From UMGS755 sp045597205 (GTDB lineage Bacteria > Bacillota > Clostridia > UBA1381 > UBA9506): 49,149 nucleotides of DNA. Below, piece after piece: positions 29,743 through 38,050 of the stretch. The stretch lies in assembly GCA_045597205.1 (NCBI GenBank), contig JAZODT010000076.1:1-49149 (forward strand), written 5' to 3'. How positions within the stretch are numbered: position 1 is the stretch's first letter; each line of letters opens with the position of its first letter. Both the position numbers and the translations under genes were made by a program. Below the pieces are notes generated by a model. The model was not told where the DNA came from and did no database searches. It was given only the letters and a program-made list of their open reading frames with translations.

Positions 29743-30906
29743 ATGTCTTTGGAAGAAATGAAATTTAAACCGGAAATCGACACAGATAAAGCCGTTGCTT
29801 TATCTCTTGCCATTCGTATGCTTGCAAAACCCATTGTCACCTTCATCCCCGGCAAGGATATTGCAAATAATGCACCGCTTTCCTCTGCTCTCTTCATCGA
29901 AGCAAAAGAGGACTTAGAAGAACAGTTTGCCGTTTTGGAAAAGGCTCTTAAAGATGCTACATCTACTTACATAGCTGTAGAAGGCTTAGGCGTATATGCC
30001 ATCGGCAACACAAAAGCAGAAGCTGACAATGCAAAAGCCGCTTTAACAAATGGCAAAGCGGTAGAAGTATCTGCTTCTTGTGGCCGTGTGGCTGAAAAAA
30101 TCATCATTGTAACCGGTAGCGCTCAGGGCTTTGGCTTGGGCATTGCCGAAGAACTGATGAAAGATGGCGCCAACGTTGTCATCGCTGACTTAAACGTGGA
30201 ACTGGCACAGAAAAATGCCGATGAACTCTCTGCAAAATACGGTGCCGGCAAAGCCTTTGCCGTTTCTGTTAACGTTTCCGATGCCGATTCTGTAAAAACA
30301 ATGATTGACCAAACCATATTAACCTTCGGCGGTTTGGATGCTTTCATCAGCAACGCTGGTATTGTTCGTGCCGGTAGCTTAGATGAAATGACTTTGGAAA
30401 ACTTTGACTTAGTGACTAAGGTTAACTACAATGCTTATTTCATCTGTGCCAAATACGCTTCTAAGGTAATGAAAATTCAGAACCGTTTTAATCCCGATTA
30501 TTTTATGGATATTATCCAGATTAACTCCAAATCCGGCTTAGCAGGTAGCAACAAAAACTTTGCTTATGCCGGCAGTAAGTTCGGTGGCATTGGCTTAACT
30601 CAAAGCTTTGCTTTAGAACTGGTTCCCTTTAACATCAAGGTGAACTCCATTTGCCCTGGTAACTTCTTAGATGGTCCCCTGTGGTGCGACCCTGAAAAAG
30701 GTCTCTTTAAACAGTATTTGGATGCCGGCAAGGTGCCCGGTGCCAAAACGGTTGCCGATGTAAAGAAGTTCTATGAAGCTAAGGTGCCTATGAACCGCGG
30801 TTGCCGTCCGGAAGATGTAATGAAAGCTATTTACTACTGTATGGAACAGATGTATGAAACCGGTCAGGCCATCCCTGTAACCGGTGGACAGAATATGCTG
30901 AAATAA
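29743..30906 (+). CDS. SDR oxidoreductase with an N-terminal aldolase-like extension (SorD/RhaD-ADH-like)
   Basis: Residues 118-387 form a classical SDR: TGSAQGFG (124-131) for NAD(P), NAG (204-206), S262 or S264 and the catalytic YAGSK (Y275, K279), closing with GQAIPVTGGQNM. Residues 1-112 are not SDR; the segment YIAVEGLGVYAIGNTKAEADNA resembles the linker of rhamnulose-1-phosphate aldolase/alcohol dehydrogenase fusions. The aldolase catalytic domain itself is absent. The likely reaction is oxidation of a sugar or polyol phosphate (sorbitol-6-phosphate dehydrogenase type). agaaagga precedes the ATG at 29743. The next gene starts 13 bases on. Confidence 0.8.
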   Translation: MSLEEMKFKPEIDTDKAVALSLAIRMLAKPIVTFIPGKDIANNAPLSSALFIEAKEDLEEQFAVLEKALKDATSTYIAVEGLGVYAIGNTKAEADNAKAALTNGKAVEVSASCGRVAEKIIIVTGSAQGFGLGIAEELMKDGANVVIADLNVELAQKNADELSAKYGAGKAFAVSVNVSDADSVKTMIDQTILTFGGLDAFISNAGIVRAGSLDEMTLENFDLVTKVNYNAYFICAKYASKVMKIQNRFNPDYFMDIIQINSKSGLAGSNKNFAYAGSKFGGIGLTQSFALELVPFNIKVNSICPGNFLDGPLWCDPEKGLFKQYLDAGKVPGAKTVADVKKFYEAKVPMNRGCRPEDVMKAIYYCMEQMYETGQAIPVTGGQNMLK

Positions 30907-30919
30907 GGAGAAACAACAA

Positions 30920-32041
30920 ATGGAAAGATTAAACCACAGTGATATCAACATCCGTTTGGCAGCTTTGGAAGAACTAGTGAAGGACCTGCCGAAGCAAGAA
31001 CCCTCCGGCAATGTAAATAATCACATTCACACCTTTTACTCTTTCTCCCCCTATTCCCCAACCAAGGCGGTATATATGGCAAAAAAAGCAGGGCTTGACA
31101 CTGCAGGCATCATGGACCACGACTCTGTGTCCGGTTGCCGTGAATTTATCCGTGCCGGTGAAATTGCTAACCTGCCCACCACCGTTGGTTGCGAATGCCG
31201 TGTCAGCTTTGATGGAACCCGTCTTGCCGGCAAGCGGATTAACAACCCCGACCAGTGCGGTGTGGCCTATGTGACTATCCATTCCATTCCTCATAAAAAT
31301 ATTGAACGCGTGGCTGAGTTCTTTGCGCCCTATAATGCCAAACGCAACGAACGTAATCGGAAAATGGTGGCTAAAATCAATACTTTAACGGATGTAACCA
31401 TCGACTTCGATGCTGATGTTCTCCCCCTCTCCAAGCATGATGAGGGCGGCAGCGTGACCGAGCGCCACATTCTCTTTGCTTTAGCCGGCAAACTTCTTGA
31501 AAAGCATCCGGATATTGTTGCCTATTTAGAAAGCATCAATATCCCTGTGTCTGATAAAGTGAGAGCTATGCTCACCGACCCTAAAAACGATGTAAAACAG
31601 TATGACCTGTTAGGTGTATTAAAAGGTCACTTTGTAAAAGACTTTTACATTGATGCCACAGATGAATGTCCCCACGTTTCTGAATATATCAAATTGGCTG
31701 ATGAAGTGGGTGGCATTTCTGCCTATGCTTACCTAGGCGATGTCGGGGACAGCGTTACCGGCGATAAGCGGGCACAAAAATTCGAGGATGACTACCTGCC
31801 TTTGTTGTTTGAAGAAATTTCTTCCTTAGGTTTTAAGGCTGTCACCTATATGCCCACCCGTAACACTATGGACCAGCTCATGCGCGTCAGAGATTTGTGC
31901 GCACAGTATAACCTGATGGAAATCTGCGGTGAGGATATTAACTCGCCCCGTCAGTCCTTCATCTGCGAAGCACTGAAAAATCCGGCATTTGCTAATTTAG
32001 TGCAGGCGGCATGGGATTTAATCAAACATGAAAGAGAATAG
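30920..32041 (+). CDS. PHP-domain metal-dependent phosphoesterase
   Basis: The 373-residue protein carries PHP motifs H35-x-H37 (HIHTFYSFSPYS) and D66-H67-D68 (MDHDSVSG), followed by ECRVSFDG and, near the end, EICGEDINSPRQ. PHP proteins are metal-dependent phosphatases or phosphodiesterases; stand-alone ones act on sugar phosphates, nucleotides or histidinol phosphate. Here it is co-transcribed with the SDR gene, so a phosphosugar is the likely substrate. It has an unusually long middle section (about 130-250) that I do not recognise. A terminator follows. Confidence 0.8.
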   Translation: MERLNHSDINIRLAALEELVKDLPKQEPSGNVNNHIHTFYSFSPYSPTKAVYMAKKAGLDTAGIMDHDSVSGCREFIRAGEIANLPTTVGCECRVSFDGTRLAGKRINNPDQCGVAYVTIHSIPHKNIERVAEFFAPYNAKRNERNRKMVAKINTLTDVTIDFDADVLPLSKHDEGGSVTERHILFALAGKLLEKHPDIVAYLESINIPVSDKVRAMLTDPKNDVKQYDLLGVLKGHFVKDFYIDATDECPHVSEYIKLADEVGGISAYAYLGDVGDSVTGDKRAQKFEDDYLPLLFEEISSLGFKAVTYMPTRNTMDQLMRVRDLCAQYNLMEICGEDINSPRQSFICEALKNPAFANLVQAAWDLIKHERE

Positions 32042-32046
32042 AAAAT

Positions 32047-32078
32047 AAAAAGCGGTTGGACAATGTCCAACCGCTTTT
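32047..32078 (+). terminator. Terminator of the SDR-PHP transcript
   Basis: Hairpin agcggttggac/gtccaaccgct with loop aat and flanking A and T runs (32047-32078). Confidence 0.92.
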
Positions 32079-32195
32079 CATTTTCAGTTATCGTCTGACA
32101 CTACCAATATCACCATATCAGCATTTTAAAATATCCCGCCCGCCTTACAATTTATGCTTATTTATACTTATGTTTAAAATTTGTTCTATGTAAAG

Positions 32196-32310
32196 GGGTC
32201 CAGGGGCGAAGCCCTTGTGTCGTTTTGAGGGGGTCGAAGGGGGAGAATCGAAACTCCCCCTTCGTTTTGCTACTTTTGCAATCAAAAGTAGGCCCGCCCG
32301 GCAGGGCATA
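32196..32310. repeat. Hairpin-rich intergenic element (possible dispersed repeat)
   Basis: Within the 291-base gap at 32042-32332 lies a run of hairpins: aggggc/gccctt (about 32203-32216), cgaagggggag/ctcccccttcg (32235-32245 and 32254-32264), and ctacttttg/caaaagtag (32270-32278 and 32283-32291), then a GC-rich stretch gcccgcccggcagggc. It is unlike its AT-rich surroundings and looks like a REP- or MITE-like repeat. Only one copy is in this window. Confidence 0.45.
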
Positions 32311-32332
32311 AAAATCAGAATTAACTACCCGT

Positions 32333-32968
32333 CTATTTCTCCAAATTCATCCTCAAGGTTCTCAATGGCACATCATTTTTCCCGTTGCTGATCACATAAA
32401 TACCTTCCTCTTCCATCACCATTAAAGGCACATCTAAAGCTTGGCATATCATCAAGCCAACATCATTGCGAATCGCCGGCACATTCACAGCAAGCTGCAT
32501 TCCTTTTGTAACGCCTAAAACACCTGCTTGTGCTGTATAACCCGCGGGATAGCCCCCTCTTGCTATTGCCATTTCAGTATATCCCAGCAATGCCACAATC
32601 ATTTTCACAATTTCTTCGTTGGTAATTTCATTTTCGGGATTAAAATGTCCGTTTTCATCGCCGTTGACAATGCCTGCTTCTTTCAATGCACAAATATAAG
32701 GAAATGCCCAATGGATAGCACTCACATCAGCAAACCCATCTGCCTCTGAAAACGCTGTTTGGGGTGTTATGTTTCCCGCCACGCAAATCATTTTAGCCGC
32801 TTCTGCCCGTGTAATGGTGCGTTCTAAGTGTAATTCTCCTGTTTCATCACCAACCATAATACCCAAATCATATAACGTTTCCTTTTGTATGTCCTCTAAC
32901 GCGAAAGTCCCTGCCATAGTCACCCACAGCATACTAAATGTCAATAATAAAGCCATTACTTTTTTCAT
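32333..32968 (-). CDS. Secreted SLH-domain protein
   Basis: The 211-residue protein has a signal peptide (MKKVMALLLTFSMLWVTMAG, cleavage near TFA-LE) followed by S-layer homology segments: LYDLGIMVGDETGELHLERTITRAEAAKMI and FADVSAIHWAFPYICALKEAGIVNG, then FNPENEITNEEIVKMIVALLGY. SLH domains hold proteins to pyruvylated wall polysaccharide. The aaggag site favours the ATG at 32968 over the GTG that overlaps it at 32977. It is 12 bases behind the BlaR-LCP gene and so part of the same operon. There is no other functional domain. Confidence 0.85.
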   Translation of the reverse strand: MKKVMALLLTFSMLWVTMAGTFALEDIQKETLYDLGIMVGDETGELHLERTITRAEAAKMICVAGNITPQTAFSEADGFADVSAIHWAFPYICALKEAGIVNGDENGHFNPENEITNEEIVKMIVALLGYTEMAIARGGYPAGYTAQAGVLGVTKGMQLAVNVPAIRNDVGLMICQALDVPLMVMEEEGIYVISNGKNDVPLRTLRMNLEK

Positions 32969-32980
32969 TCTTTTCACTCC

Positions 32981-35317
32981 TTAATAAATGATATATTGCC
33001 CGTCGATTTGCCAGGTTCCCTGTGTTTTTCCCTGAATATTGATATCATACGTTTTATTCCGGTCAAACCCTAAAAAAGAATAGGCATTTTTGTTATTGGC
33101 CAGCACAAGATAAGAACCAACATTTTCTTTTGTTTCTGAATCAAAGAAGGAAATATCCACTAAATTATCACTGTTTACCGCAAAATAAACTGAAATATTT
33201 CCATTTGCATCACAGCTAATTCCTGTATTTTCATACTGTAAATCATTCTCATAACTATAGTCATTAACAATATAACTCTCACTAAGCTTCGCAGCATGCT
33301 GCCCTGCCTGTACAGAACCCTTCCGTTTCAATAGCTCCTGCATTTTTTCTATATCAGCATTCTCTAAAGTTAAAAGCTGAAATCCTCCGTAAGGCATCTC
33401 AGACCGTTCATTAGACTTTATGGGAGTGATAATTTCTTCTTTCGTAACAGGGTGTACTCTCTTTTGTGTTTTAATTACACTTTGCGGCGTTGTCATCTCC
33501 TTTACATTATTTTCACTTGGGTTTACCTCTGTTAATTGACTCTCTGCTGTTCCGAATTGAAAGCATTGCAACAACCCCTTTGCTTTTTCCATATCAATGC
33601 GATATTCAAACATCCCATCTTCCGTCACAACATTCTGGCCGGGCATGTCTTGAAAGGTGATATGATCCGCATCGATGTTTTGCAATTTTTTCACATCAGC
33701 AAGTAAATCCTCCAGCTGGTAATTTGTCACGATGCCCTCTGTCAGAAATCCGTATAGCTGTTCTACATTTTGCAATCGGTTTCCTGCAATTACTTGTGTA
33801 AAAAATTCTTCCATAACAGAAAACCACATGTTTCTGCGGCTTTCTTCTCCCGTGCTTCTATCTCTGTATCGCAACAAATTCATAACCTGTTCGCCGTTTA
33901 GCCACTGCAAACCTTTTGAAAACTCGATGTGTAAATCCTGATATGGATCATCATAGACCATATCATAAGGAATATCAAAGCTCAGTCCGCCAATTCTGTC
34001 AATTAACATTTCCACAGCCTGCATTTTAACTTTTGCGTAGTAATGAATGGGTATGCCAAGACTGCGCACCGCATCAACCACCAGCTTATCACCGTTTTCT
34101 TTTGCCAACAGTGCCGACATTCTGCCGCTATGCACCCCACTTACAAATTTCACATTTCTGGGGATGGATAGAACATTCACCGTATCATTGTTCAAATTGA
34201 CAACTAAAATTGTATCGGCATGGTCATTGGCATCTACCCCAATCATTAACAAATTAAATGCCTCTTCCTGTCTTGCATCTGTTCCTAACGTAACACTGTT
34301 TTCCGTTGAAACGCGAACTTTTCCATTAAGGATACCGCTGATAAAAAAAGCGCCTCCTATAACAACAACAGCTAACACAATAGCACAAATCAGCTTTTTT
34401 CTACTGACGTTCACTTTCTTTTTAATAGCCTGAAAACGTTTCATTAATGTCTTTTTTTCTCCTGACATGCCGGTGGTGAAGGAAATTTCTCTTGTCTTTT
34501 CAGCAGTTAATAAAGCTAAAATCGTCTCCATATACCCCTTTGTTTCAGCTTGGGTCATATTTTTCACTACTGCCATATCGCAAGAGCTTTCACAATCTAA
34601 ATGAATTTTTTTTGCCATAGCATAAACAATGGGATTAAACCAATGAACGCACTTAACAAAACTTAAAAACCACTTATATAAAATATCTTGCCGTTTAAGA
34701 TGGGTACATTCATGTGCCAAAACATAGTGTAGCTGTTCTTCCGTCAGCTTTGTTTCCGGAATTAAAATCATCGGTTTACATATACCCACCATTAATGGAG
34801 ACGTGATAAACCGGCACGAACGGACTGTTATGTTTCGTTTACTATATTGCCTAACCGCAGGACAATCCACCAATTGAGAGCGTAGCCGAACCCGTATTAA
34901 GAAAAACATATAGCCAATCACTTTGAACAACATTAAAACAGCAATTCCAACGAGCCATATATAAGAAAATAATTTATAATCAATCGCCGGCATAATATGT
35001 TCTTCTTTTGGCACAATCAAAGCATCAGTTACTTCCTGAATCACTTTCTCTTGCTCATAAACCGGTAATGCGTTTTGAACCACTTCTGTCTCCGCCACAG
35101 GCACTCTTTCCGTTGTGACAACCATCTTTTCCTGTGGCACCGCCGGCAGCTCAAAGGCAAACGGTAAAACCATTATTGCCAATACTGCCAGCCACATATA
35201 GTAATGCCATCTCGGAGAAAATATTTTTTTCGTAACCGGTCGTAGCAACAATAAAACAACTGACAGCACCGTTCCAACGCAAGATGTTACAAGAAAGCTT
35301 TTAAAAATCTCTGCCAT
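32981..35317 (-). CDS. BlaR1-type M56 metallopeptidase fused to a LytR-CpsA-Psr (LCP) domain
   Basis: The N-terminal part is a BlaR1/MecR1 module: membrane segments near 8-26, 38-57, 115-141, and a cytosolic zinc protease with HECTH (202-206) and E243 (DCESSCD). A fourth membrane segment (about 307-329) leads outside, where BlaR1 would carry its penicillin sensor. Instead, residues about 354-505 form an LCP domain: NLLMIGVDAN, HADTILVVNLNN, VNVLSIPRNVKF, then GIPIHYYAKVKMQAVEMLID, IGGLSFDIPYDMVYDDP and LNGEQVMNLLRYRD. A linker and a beta domain (about 690-778) follow. LCP enzymes attach polymers to peptidoglycan. It follows the BlaI gene by three bases, so sensing/anti-repression coupled to wall state is likely. 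Confidence 0.88.
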   Translation of the reverse strand: MAEIFKSFLVTSCVGTVLSVVLLLLRPVTKKIFSPRWHYYMWLAVLAIMVLPFAFELPAVPQEKMVVTTERVPVAETEVVQNALPVYEQEKVIQEVTDALIVPKEEHIMPAIDYKLFSYIWLVGIAVLMLFKVIGYMFFLIRVRLRSQLVDCPAVRQYSKRNITVRSCRFITSPLMVGICKPMILIPETKLTEEQLHYVLAHECTHLKRQDILYKWFLSFVKCVHWFNPIVYAMAKKIHLDCESSCDMAVVKNMTQAETKGYMETILALLTAEKTREISFTTGMSGEKKTLMKRFQAIKKKVNVSRKKLICAIVLAVVVIGGAFFISGILNGKVRVSTENSVTLGTDARQEEAFNLLMIGVDANDHADTILVVNLNNDTVNVLSIPRNVKFVSGVHSGRMSALLAKENGDKLVVDAVRSLGIPIHYYAKVKMQAVEMLIDRIGGLSFDIPYDMVYDDPYQDLHIEFSKGLQWLNGEQVMNLLRYRDRSTGEESRRNMWFSVMEEFFTQVIAGNRLQNVEQLYGFLTEGIVTNYQLEDLLADVKKLQNIDADHITFQDMPGQNVVTEDGMFEYRIDMEKAKGLLQCFQFGTAESQLTEVNPSENNVKEMTTPQSVIKTQKRVHPVTKEEIITPIKSNERSEMPYGGFQLLTLENADIEKMQELLKRKGSVQAGQHAAKLSESYIVNDYSYENDLQYENTGISCDANGNISVYFAVNSDNLVDISFFDSETKENVGSYLVLANNKNAYSFLGFDRNKTYDINIQGKTQGTWQIDGQYIIY

Positions 35318-35320
35318 AGG

Positions 35321-35692
35321 CTATTCCTCCATTTCATCAAGCATGGCTCTGAGTTCTTGTATATCTCTATCTGTAAATGTTTGCTCTTCGAAAAAAGCCG
35401 CTGTAAATTCCCGAACCGAACCATTATATAAGGTTTGAATTAAATTCTTTGTCTGGGATTTACGATAATCCTTTTCCGTAATCAACGTTGTGTAATAATA
35501 TAGCTTTCCTTGTTTTTCTGCTTTCAGCGCACCTTTTTCTACTAATCTGGTGAGAAATGTGGCGATGGTCGTTTTCTTCCAACCCCTTGGTTCGACCGCT
35601 TTGCCTATTTCTAAGGATGTAATCGGCTCTTTTGCCTTCCATATCACTTTCATAATTTCCAGTTCTGCCTCACCAATGCTGATATGTTTCAT
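35321..35692 (-). CDS. BlaI/MecI-family transcriptional repressor
   Basis: The 123-residue protein is a winged-helix repressor: ISIGEAELEIMKVIWKAKEPIT, TTIATFLTRLVEKGALKAEKQGK and YYYTTLITEKDYRK, then a dimerisation helix pair with SVREFTAAFF, where BlaR1-dependent cleavage occurs in the family. BlaI dimers repress their own operon until the BlaR1 protease inactivates them. Two palindromes in the promoter (35714-35751) fit its operators. The gene leads an operon with the BlaR-LCP and SLH genes; there is no beta-lactamase here. Confidence 0.92.
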   Translation of the reverse strand: MKHISIGEAELEIMKVIWKAKEPITSLEIGKAVEPRGWKKTTIATFLTRLVEKGALKAEKQGKLYYYTTLITEKDYRKSQTKNLIQTLYNGSVREFTAAFFEEQTFTDRDIQELRAMLDEMEE

Positions 35693-35713
35693 TCCAAACC
35701 CTCCAGTTTTATT

Positions 35714-35762
35714 CTACACGTGTAGTTTATTATATTCTACCACCGTAGAATATAAATGTCAA
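35714..35762 (-). promoter_or_regulatory. BlaI-controlled promoter with two operators
   Basis: Minus-strand TTGACA (35757-35762), 17 bases, TAGAAT (35734-35739). Operator A is ATTCTAC-N4-GTAGAAT (35734-35751), covering the -10 and spacer; operator B is CTACACGTGTAG (35714-35725), near the start point. Both carry the TAC/GTA half-sites expected for BlaI-family repressors, and the centres are 23 bases apart. Confidence 0.8.
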
Positions 35763-35784
35763 CCCCTTTTTGAAATATTTTTAT

Positions 35785-35831
35785 ACAAAAAAGAAGCTGT
35801 AGCAAATGAAATCATTTTGCTACAGCTTCTT
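35785..35831 (-). terminator. Terminator of the sugar kinase gene
   Basis: Sixteen-pair hairpin, arms at 35791-35806 and 35816-35831 (core gctgtagca/tgctacagc), followed on the minus strand by a T run. Lies nine bases after the kinase stop. Confidence 0.92.
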
Positions 35832-35840
35832 CGTTCTGTT

Positions 35841-37145
35841 TTATAATGCCTTGAGCTGTGTCTTCAAATTACCCATAGCCGTTGCTTCAATGGGGCCTGT
35901 TCGTACAGGCTTGCCTGTATACTCCTCTGTCAGCCGATTCAAATATTTATCCTGACAGCCACCACCCACAATGTTGATGCCATCTACGGCTTCGCCGGTG
36001 ACTGTTTCAATTTCTTCCACAACTCTTTTATAAGAAGCTGCCAGAGAATGGTATACACTGGATAAAACATCCGCAATCGGTAAATCTTTTTCACCCAAAC
36101 AATCCCGGACTGCTTCAATCATATTCTCCGGTGCCACCAGGCGTTCATCATTGGGGTCAAAGGTCTTTTTATATTGGCTATCCATAGCCATAAACATCAT
36201 TTCATCATATGTATATTTCTTATCTAAATTCTTTCTAATGTTCTGGAACAGCCACATACCCATAATGTTTTTCAAAAAACGATAGGTGTTATTCACGCCA
36301 CCCTCATTGGCAAAGTTAGCTTCCATCGCTTCCTTTGTCAAAACAGGATACTTGTTCTCCGCACCCACCAGGCTCCAGGTGCCGGAAGAAATAAACACGC
36401 CGTGGTTAGAGAAAGTGCAGGCAGCCACAGCAGAAGCCGTATCGTGAGCAGGCGCAAATACCACTTTAGCATCAAAGCCCACATAGTCCTTAATCTCATC
36501 CTTTAAGTTGCCAACAAAGCTGCCCGGCGGGCAAATGGGGGCAAAAATTTCAGGATTCATGCCTAAACTTTTAATAATTTCTGCATCCCAATCTCTTGTT
36601 TCTGCATTCACCAAAGAAGAGGTGGAAGCAACGGTATATTCATTTTTAATCACACCGGTCAAACGATAAGAAAGGTATGCCGGCATCATTAAAAGATGAG
36701 CTGCCTTCTCTATCTTGCCGGACTGCACATCACAGTAAAGCTGATAAATGGTATTGTAATTTACTCTCTGAATACCGGTTTTGGCATATAACTCCTCACG
36801 GCTGATAATTTCATCCACTTTTTCAGGCACACCAACAGTTCTGTCATCGCGGTATGCAACAGCCGGCAAAATTTCTTTTTTATTTTCGTCTAACAGCACA
36901 TAGTCAACACCCCAGGTGTCAATGGCAATGCTCTTGGGGATGATACCCACATCATTACACTTTTTAATCCCTTCAATAATAGAGCTCATCAAAGCTTCAA
37001 CATTCCAGGCAAAGGTGCCGTCAACTGTCTCAAAGCCGTTTTCAAAACGATGAATCTCCTGTGTTTTAATCTCGCCGCCCTCAATATGGCCCAAAATATG
37101 ACGGCCACTGGATGCACCAATATCTATGGCTAAACAATAATCCAT
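35841..37145 (-). CDS. rhaB: Rhamnulokinase-like FGGY sugar kinase
   Basis: The 434-residue kinase starts LAIDIGASSGRHILG, the phosphate loop of rhamnulokinases, and contains DTWGVDYVLLD, YRDDRT, HDTASAVA, SSGTWSLVG (ATP loop) and GGGCQDKYLNRLT. In the FGGY family this pattern (IDIGASSGR, TWGVDY) fits rhamnulokinase, which phosphorylates L-rhamnulose, better than xylulo- or fuculokinase. The isomerase and aldolase are not next to it. gggaggaat before the ATG at 37145 supports this start over an upstream TTG. Single-gene unit with its own promoter and terminator. Confidence 0.82.
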   Translation of the reverse strand: MDYCLAIDIGASSGRHILGHIEGGEIKTQEIHRFENGFETVDGTFAWNVEALMSSIIEGIKKCNDVGIIPKSIAIDTWGVDYVLLDENKKEILPAVAYRDDRTVGVPEKVDEIISREELYAKTGIQRVNYNTIYQLYCDVQSGKIEKAAHLLMMPAYLSYRLTGVIKNEYTVASTSSLVNAETRDWDAEIIKSLGMNPEIFAPICPPGSFVGNLKDEIKDYVGFDAKVVFAPAHDTASAVAACTFSNHGVFISSGTWSLVGAENKYPVLTKEAMEANFANEGGVNNTYRFLKNIMGMWLFQNIRKNLDKKYTYDEMMFMAMDSQYKKTFDPNDERLVAPENMIEAVRDCLGEKDLPIADVLSSVYHSLAASYKRVVEEIETVTGEAVDGINIVGGGCQDKYLNRLTEEYTGKPVRTGPIEATAMGNLKTQLKAL

Positions 37146-37178
37146 TTTTATTCCTCCCAAACTTTTTTCATTATTTTA

Positions 37179-37207
37179 ATTGTATCTTATTTTCTCTTTT
37201 TTGTCAA
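37179..37207 (-). promoter_or_regulatory. Promoter of the rhamnulokinase-like gene
   Basis: Minus-strand TTGACA (37202-37207), 17 bases, TACAAT (37179-37184), 34 bases before the start. Confidence 0.8.
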
Positions 37208-37217
37208 TAATGTTGCA

Positions 37218-37266
37218 TTGAAACCGCACGGTTTTGCTTGAATTTCAAACCGCAATATGCTAAAAT
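37218..37266 (+). promoter_or_regulatory. Promoter of the thioesterase gene with direct repeats
   Basis: TTGAAT (37238-37243), 17 bases, TAAAAT (37261-37266). Two nearly identical 11-base repeats, ttgaaaccgca (37218-37228) and ttcaaaccgca (37244-37254), lie upstream of the -35 and inside the spacer and could be a regulator site. Confidence 0.6.
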
Positions 37267-37301
37267 GATATTGTTGTTATTTTACGAAACGGAGAACGTT
37301 T

Positions 37302-38012
37302 ATGAAACATACTGTCACATTCACATTATTACCGGAAGATTTTGATGCACAAGGGAATATGATACCCCGCCGCGTTTTGAATTTATTTCAAAACGCCGCC
37401 GATAGCCATGCAGTTTTGTTGGGGGTTGACCATGAAGCAGCGGTGGCTCACCATCTCCTCTGGGTAGTCACCCAAACCCGCTATCAGGTAGAAGCACTGC
37501 CTTCCCCTGGCGAAACCGTAGCCATCACCACCTGGCCCACACCGCCCAACCGTTTGGGCAGCAAGCGCGAATACCTGATGCAAAACGAAAAAAATGAAAA
37601 TTTAATCAAAGGCTCCTCTAATTGGGTATTAATGGATGTTGAAACCCGTCACTTGGCTTCTTTTACTGATATTTTCCCTGAAAACAGTTTTGTGAATGAA
37701 TCAGTTTTTGCAGAAAAAAGTCCACGTCTCCGTGATTTTGAAACAGACAGCGAACCCTATACCATCTGCCCAGATGCATCCACCATCGATGTCAACGGAC
37801 ACGTGAATAACACCTATTATGCCGACTTTGTTTTGTCTGGCCTAAAAGGGTTTAACGGCATTATACAGACTTTCCAAATTGATTATCTCCATGAAGTACT
37901 CTGTCACGAGCCATTAACACTCTATCAAAAAACAGAGAACAAAACCGCCTTTGTTAAAGGCCTTTCCAATGATGGTGGCTGCAAGTTTACATGTTCAATA
38001 ACAATACAATAA
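37302..38012 (+). CDS. Acyl-ACP thioesterase
   Basis: The 236-residue protein has two hot-dog folds like plant FatA/FatB and bacterial acyl-ACP thioesterases. The C-terminal half has STIDVNGHVNNTYYADFVL, the conserved D-x-N-x-H-V-N-N catalytic region; the N-terminal half has VTQTRYQVEALPSPGETVAITTWP. It hydrolyses acyl-ACP to free fatty acid, which in Clostridia may adjust membrane lipids. It stands alone between two convergent or divergent genes, with its own promoter. Confidence 0.88.
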   Translation: MKHTVTFTLLPEDFDAQGNMIPRRVLNLFQNAADSHAVLLGVDHEAAVAHHLLWVVTQTRYQVEALPSPGETVAITTWPTPPNRLGSKREYLMQNEKNENLIKGSSNWVLMDVETRHLASFTDIFPENSFVNESVFAEKSPRLRDFETDSEPYTICPDASTIDVNGHVNNTYYADFVLSGLKGFNGIIQTFQIDYLHEVLCHEPLTLYQKTENKTAFVKGLSNDGGCKFTCSITIQ

Positions 38013-38050
38013 AAACTGTAGCAGGACTTGTTTTCCTGCTACAGTTTTTT
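38012..38050. terminator. Bidirectional terminator between thioesterase and mltG
   Basis: Hairpin actgtagcagga/tcctgctacagt with A and T runs on both sides, between convergent genes ending at 38012 and 38049. The core (ctgtagca/tgctacag) is shared with the terminator at 35791. Confidence 0.92.
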
